From positions 419,246 to 483,245 of the forward strand of contig NZ_JAJFAV010000004.1 of assembly GCF_020711235.1 (NCBI RefSeq): a stretch of DNA of 64,000 nucleotides, written 5' to 3'. Source of the stretch: Hymenobacter sp. 15J16-1T3B. GTDB taxonomy: Bacteria; Bacteroidota; Bacteroidia; Cytophagales; Hymenobacteraceae. A program made the translations under genes and the position numbers. Below, one piece after another: positions 61,133-64,000 of the stretch. The notes beneath the pieces are model-generated. The model did no database searches. It was given only the letters and a program-made list of their open reading frames with translations, and was not told where the DNA came from. Each line of letters begins with the position of its first letter. Within the stretch, counting starts at the first letter, position 1.

Positions 61133-61603
61133 ATGCTAGATGTTGAGAAGTACGAGGAGGTAAAGAAGATTTTCACCGCCTACCTCGAAAGCAAGGGCCT
61201 GCGCAAGACCTCTGAGCGGTACGCCATCTTGGAGGAAATCTACTCGCGCACCGGCCACTTCGACGTAGAAGAGCTCTACGCCGGCATGAAAGACCGCGGC
61301 GTGCAGGTCAGCCGCGCCACGGTGTACAACACCCTGGATTTGCTCGTCGAGCACCACCTTGTTAGCAAGCACCAGTTCGGCCGCAACCTCGCTCAGTACG
61401 AGAAGTCCTACGGCTACCGCCAGCACGACCACGTCATCTGCACCGAGTGCCACAAAGTCGTGGAGTTCTGCGACCCGCGCATCCACGGCATCCAGACCAT
61501 GGTCGGGGAGTTATTGAACTTCCATATCTTGCACCACTCTCTGAATCTTTACGGCATTTGCGGCGACTGCCGCGCCAAAGCCGCTCGTAGTACAACTGAA
61601 TGA
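61133..61603 (+). CDS. Fur family transcriptional regulator
   Basis: A 156-residue Fur/PerR/Zur-type regulator. The winged-helix part has RKTSERYAILEEIYSRTGHF and the recognition helix SRATVYNTLDLLVEHHLVS; the metal-binding C-terminal half has YRQHDHVICTECHKVVEFCD, and a second structural Cys pair CGDC. The metal and hence the exact branch cannot be told. Its stop overlaps the next gene by ATGA (61600-61603), so it is translationally coupled to the STAS gene. Confidence 0.95.
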   Translation: MLDVEKYEEVKKIFTAYLESKGLRKTSERYAILEEIYSRTGHFDVEELYAGMKDRGVQVSRATVYNTLDLLVEHHLVSKHQFGRNLAQYEKSYGYRQHDHVICTECHKVVEFCDPRIHGIQTMVGELLNFHILHHSLNLYGICGDCRAKAARSTTE

Positions 61604-61950
61604 GAACCGACGCCAACCTGCAAGACGGCATCCTTTCGGTCCGCCTTTCCGGCGACCTGATTGGCAGCCCCGATTCCCAACAACTCCTCCAGACCGTTGA
61701 CCAGCACCTCGGCGACGAAGCCGTGAAGCTCTGTTCCGTCGACCTCTCCAACGTCCGCTACGTCAACAGCTCCGGCATTGGCGTACTTGTGTCGCTGCTG
61801 ACCAAGTTCCGCAGCCGCGGCGGCGAGTTGGTGCTGATCAACCCCGCCGAGCACCCGCGCAAAATGCTGGCGCTAACCAAACTCACCTCCATCTTCACCA
61901 TTGCCGACGACGAAGCAGCTGCCTCTAGCTTGCTCAAAAACGCCAACTAA
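61600..61950 (+). CDS. STAS-domain anti-anti-sigma-like protein
   Basis: A 116-residue single STAS domain (SpoIIAA type). ILSVRLSGDLIGSPDSQQLL, CSVDLSNVRYVNSSGIGVLV with the phosphorylatable Ser of the NSSGIG loop, and GGELVLINPAEHPRKML are all characteristic. These proteins are usually switched by a serine kinase/anti-sigma factor, but no kinase is in the window. It is coupled to Fur upstream and touches purA downstream (stop and ATG are adjacent). Confidence 0.94.
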   Translation: MRTDANLQDGILSVRLSGDLIGSPDSQQLLQTVDQHLGDEAVKLCSVDLSNVRYVNSSGIGVLVSLLTKFRSRGGELVLINPAEHPRKMLALTKLTSIFTIADDEAAASSLLKNAN

Positions 61951-63222
61951 ATGCCCGTAGACGTACTCGTTGGCCTCCAGTGGGGCGACGAAGGAAAAGG
62001 TAAAATCGTGGATGTGCTTGCACCCACGTACGACGTAGTAGCTCGTTTTCAAGGCGGCCCAAACGCCGGCCACACCCTCACCTTCAACGGCACCAAGCAC
62101 GTTCTGCACCAGGTGCCATCGGGTATCTTCCACCCGCACATTATTAATGTAGTCGGCAACGGCGTCGTTCTCGACCCTGTCGTGTTCCGCGAAGAGCTGC
62201 GCAAGCTCACCGCCCGCGGCGTCGACGGCACCGCCAATCTCTACATCTCTAAGAAAGCCCAGCTCATCCTCCCCTCGCACCGCGCGCTGGACCGGATCTG
62301 GGAAGAAGCCCGTGGCGGTGGCAAAATCGGTTCCACCCTAAAAGGTATCGGCCCGACCTACCAGGACAAAATCGGCCGCACCGGCCTGCGAGTAGGAGAC
62401 ATCCTGCACCCTAACTTTAAGGAGCGCTACAACGAAGCCGTCGGGCGGCACCGTCAGCTGGCCAACTTCCACCAGCGCGAGCTGGAAATCGAGGAAGCCG
62501 AGCCTATCTTCTTCGAAGCCGTCGAAGAGCTCCGCCAGCTCCGCCTCACCGACACCGAATACCTGCTGAATGACCTGCTGGCCCAGGGCAAACGCATCCT
62601 GGCCGAAGGCGCCCAAGGCTCCCTGCTCGACATCGACTTTGGTACCTATCCCTTCGTCACCTCCAGCAGCACCGTAGTAGCCGGCGCCTGCACCGGCCTC
62701 GGCATCGCCCCGAAGCACATCGATAAGGTGTACGGCATTAGCAAAGCCTACTGCACCCGCGTCGGCAGCGGCCCGTTCCCCACCGAGCTTCACGACGAAG
62801 TAGGGGAGAAGATCCGCCAGGCCGGCCACGAATTCGGCTCCACTACCGGTCGTCCCCGCCGCTGCGGTTGGATCGACCTACCGGCCCTGCGCTACGCCAT
62901 CATGCTGAACGGCGTCACCGAAATCCACTTGATGAAAGCCGACGTGCTTTCCGATTTCGACGAAATCCAGGTCTGCACTCACTACAAGCGCCCCGACGGC
63001 AGCACTACCGAGCACCTGCTCGACCTCGCCGAGCTGCAGGAACTCACTCCCGAGTACACAGCGCTGCCGGGCTGGCAAACCAGCCTCGATAACATTTCAA
63101 CCCCCGAGGCCTTGCCCGCCCAACTGACCTCCTACGTGCAGTACCTTGAGCAGCAGCTCCAAGTGCCTGTCAGCATCGTCAGCGTCGGCCCCGACCGCGT
63201 CAGCACCATCCACCGGAACTAG
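61951..63222 (+). CDS. purA: adenylosuccinate synthetase
   Basis: A 423-residue GTP-dependent enzyme that converts IMP and aspartate to adenylosuccinate, the first step of AMP synthesis. GLQWGDEGKGKIVD holds the P-loop-like and catalytic Asp; FQGGPNAGHTL, STLKGIGPTYQDKIGR and AEGAQGSLLDIDFGTYPFVT are all present. It ends the fur-STAS-purA operon. The downstream hairpin at 63246 is a likely terminator and overlaps the first rRNA promoter. Confidence 0.97.
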   Translation: MPVDVLVGLQWGDEGKGKIVDVLAPTYDVVARFQGGPNAGHTLTFNGTKHVLHQVPSGIFHPHIINVVGNGVVLDPVVFREELRKLTARGVDGTANLYISKKAQLILPSHRALDRIWEEARGGGKIGSTLKGIGPTYQDKIGRTGLRVGDILHPNFKERYNEAVGRHRQLANFHQRELEIEEAEPIFFEAVEELRQLRLTDTEYLLNDLLAQGKRILAEGAQGSLLDIDFGTYPFVTSSSTVVAGACTGLGIAPKHIDKVYGISKAYCTRVGSGPFPTELHDEVGEKIRQAGHEFGSTTGRPRRCGWIDLPALRYAIMLNGVTEIHLMKADVLSDFDEIQVCTHYKRPDGSTTEHLLDLAELQELTPEYTALPGWQTSLDNISTPEALPAQLTSYVQYLEQQLQVPVSIVSVGPDRVSTIHRN

Positions 63223-63245
63223 CCACCCGCCGAAAAATAAATGCG

Positions 63246-63277
63246 AAGGCCCGCTTGACTTTGCGCAAGCGGGCCTT
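63246..63277 (+). terminator. purA terminator overlapping an rRNA promoter
   Basis: aaggcccgctt (63246-63256) pairs exactly with aagcgggcctt (63267-63277). The loop contains the TTG of promoter P1, whose -7 starts at the last base of the stem. Confidence 0.65.
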
Positions 63278-63284
63278 ACCTTTG
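63255..63284 (+). promoter_or_regulatory. rRNA operon promoter P1
   Basis: TTG at 63255-63257, a 19-bp spacer, then TACCTTTG at 63277-63284. It is the furthest from the 16S gene and is embedded in the purA terminator. Confidence 0.55.
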
Positions 63285-63357
63285 TCATCCTAGTTCGGCA
63301 AACGGCCAGCTGAAACCTCAAACGAGGAAGTTTTGAAAAGTTTTTCGGTCAAGGCTC

Positions 63358-63389
63358 TTGACTTTCTGAAATCGGATGTGCTACCTTTG
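63358..63389 (+). promoter_or_regulatory. rRNA operon promoter P2
   Basis: TTGAC (TTG 63358-63360), 21-bp spacer, TACCTTTG at 63382-63389. The stretch before it is rich in A/T (gttttgaaaagtttttc). Confidence 0.75.
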
Positions 63390-63452
63390 CACCCCGGTTC
63401 AGCAGGAAGCGGCAAGACACGCGAGCAGCTAAAAAAAAGTTGCCCCCGGGAC

Positions 63453-63484
63453 TTGACACGAAAGCCCAAACGTTCCGACCTTTG
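63453..63484 (+). promoter_or_regulatory. rRNA operon promoter P3
   Basis: TTGAC (TTG 63453-63455), 21-bp spacer, GACCTTTG at 63477-63484, one base from consensus. An A8 run lies just upstream at 63431-63438. Confidence 0.7.
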
Positions 63485-63550
63485 CCCGCCGTTTTGCTTT
63501 GAAACGGCAGGTGAAGAAAGGCGGCGAGAAAAAAAACTTGCCGCTGGAAC

Positions 63551-63582
63551 TTGCAACGAGAGCAACGAGTTTGCTACCTTTG
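63551..63582 (+). promoter_or_regulatory. rRNA operon promoter P4
   Basis: TTGC (TTG 63551-63553), 21-bp spacer, TACCTTTG at 63575-63582. A run of A residues (63530-63536) lies upstream, as in P3 and P5. Confidence 0.75.
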
Positions 63583-63654
63583 CAGCCCGGTTCGAAACGC
63601 GAGCCGGGAGAGATTGAAAGGAACGGGTCAACGAAAAAAAAGTTGCCCCGGGGC

Positions 63655-63686
63655 TTGCAAACGAAGGAAAACGCTTCTTACCTTTG
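63655..63686 (+). promoter_or_regulatory. rRNA operon promoter P5
   Basis: TTGC (TTG 63655-63657), 21-bp spacer, TACCTTTG at 63679-63686, ~240 bp before the 16S 5' end. An A8 run and agttgcccc precede it, almost as in P3. Confidence 0.75.
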
Positions 63687-63748
63687 CAACCCGAAACGCA
63701 AACAACGCCGCGAGCTGCGCGGCGCTACGGTCTCAAGCGGAGGCCGCA

Positions 63749-63758
63749 CGTTCTTTGA
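63749..63758 (+). promoter_or_regulatory. boxA-like antitermination site
   Basis: gttctttgag matches the Bacteroidota pre-rRNA boxA-like element, where NusB/S10 complexes load to prevent early termination. It lies between P5 and the 16S gene. Confidence 0.5.
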
Positions 63759-63927
63759 GAGAGTGTTGAAAACGACAAGGTAGTAGCTACCGAAGCGCTG
63801 TGAAGCGTGGCAGGTAGTGAACCAAGCGAAACGAACAAACCAATCCTGTCAGACCGTCGTGCTTCGGCACGACAACGACAAAAGATGGCCAAGACAATCG
63901 TCGTCTTCGGACGGCAAACAAACTTTT

Positions 63928-64000
<73 letters not shown>

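Overview
The window looks like chromosomal DNA of a Bacteroidota member of the Cytophagales, most like Hymenobacter. The signs are a high GC content, SusC/SusD outer-membrane pairs, secreted proteins with type IX secretion (T9SS) sorting tails, promoters of the Bacteroidota form TTG-N19..21-TAnnTTTG, and a 16S rRNA 5' end of Bacteroidota type at the right edge. The genus is an inference. I see no phage, transposase, CRISPR array or plasmid function.

Layout. 1-5.1 kb: a DUF2059 protein, a lipoprotein, a T9SS-exported FG-GAP/VCBS repeat protein and an AMP-forming acyl-CoA synthetase. 5.1-23.7 kb: a probable amino-sugar/glycan locus. It holds two NagX-like membrane proteins, a SusCD pair, a NagB-PIG-L fusion protein, a second SusC-SusD-lipoprotein operon on the opposite strand, and a GHL10 (PF02638) glycosidase-like protein. 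23.8-39.9 kb: a BLUF photoreceptor, a hydrolase, a tail-fibre-like protein, a T9SS-exported copper-radical (galactose-oxidase-like) enzyme, flavin reductase, DoxX, SDR and TPR proteins, a DUF885 peptidase, a Dph6-like protein, a metallo-beta-lactamase-fold protein and several small proteins. 40-53 kb: an HTTM protein beside low-complexity Thr/Ser/Gly proteins, a DCC protein, a divergent MarR/quinone-reductase pair with a three-unit operator, an FAD/NAD(P) protein, hldD, a bestrophin, a vitamin B12/iron ABC binding protein and permease, queD and lpxB. 53.6-64 kb: a housekeeping block with clpX, clpP, tig, tRNA-Leu(UAG), a zinc-ribbon accessory gene, a RelA/SpoT enzyme, Fur-STAS-purA and the start of an rRNA operon.

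How genes work together. tig-clpP-clpX is the usual folding/degradation cluster, but here a terminator and separate promoter-like elements split it. Fur, STAS and purA are tightly coupled. LpxB and HldD serve lipopolysaccharide synthesis. The two SusCD systems around NagB-PIG-L, with NagX and GHL10 beside them, suggest uptake and breakdown of an amino-sugar polymer; peptidoglycan or chitin fragments are the obvious candidates, but this is inferred from context. The rRNA operon is preceded by about five tandem promoters, four of them with an identical 21-bp spacer. Several dispersed inverted repeats occupy intergenic gaps.
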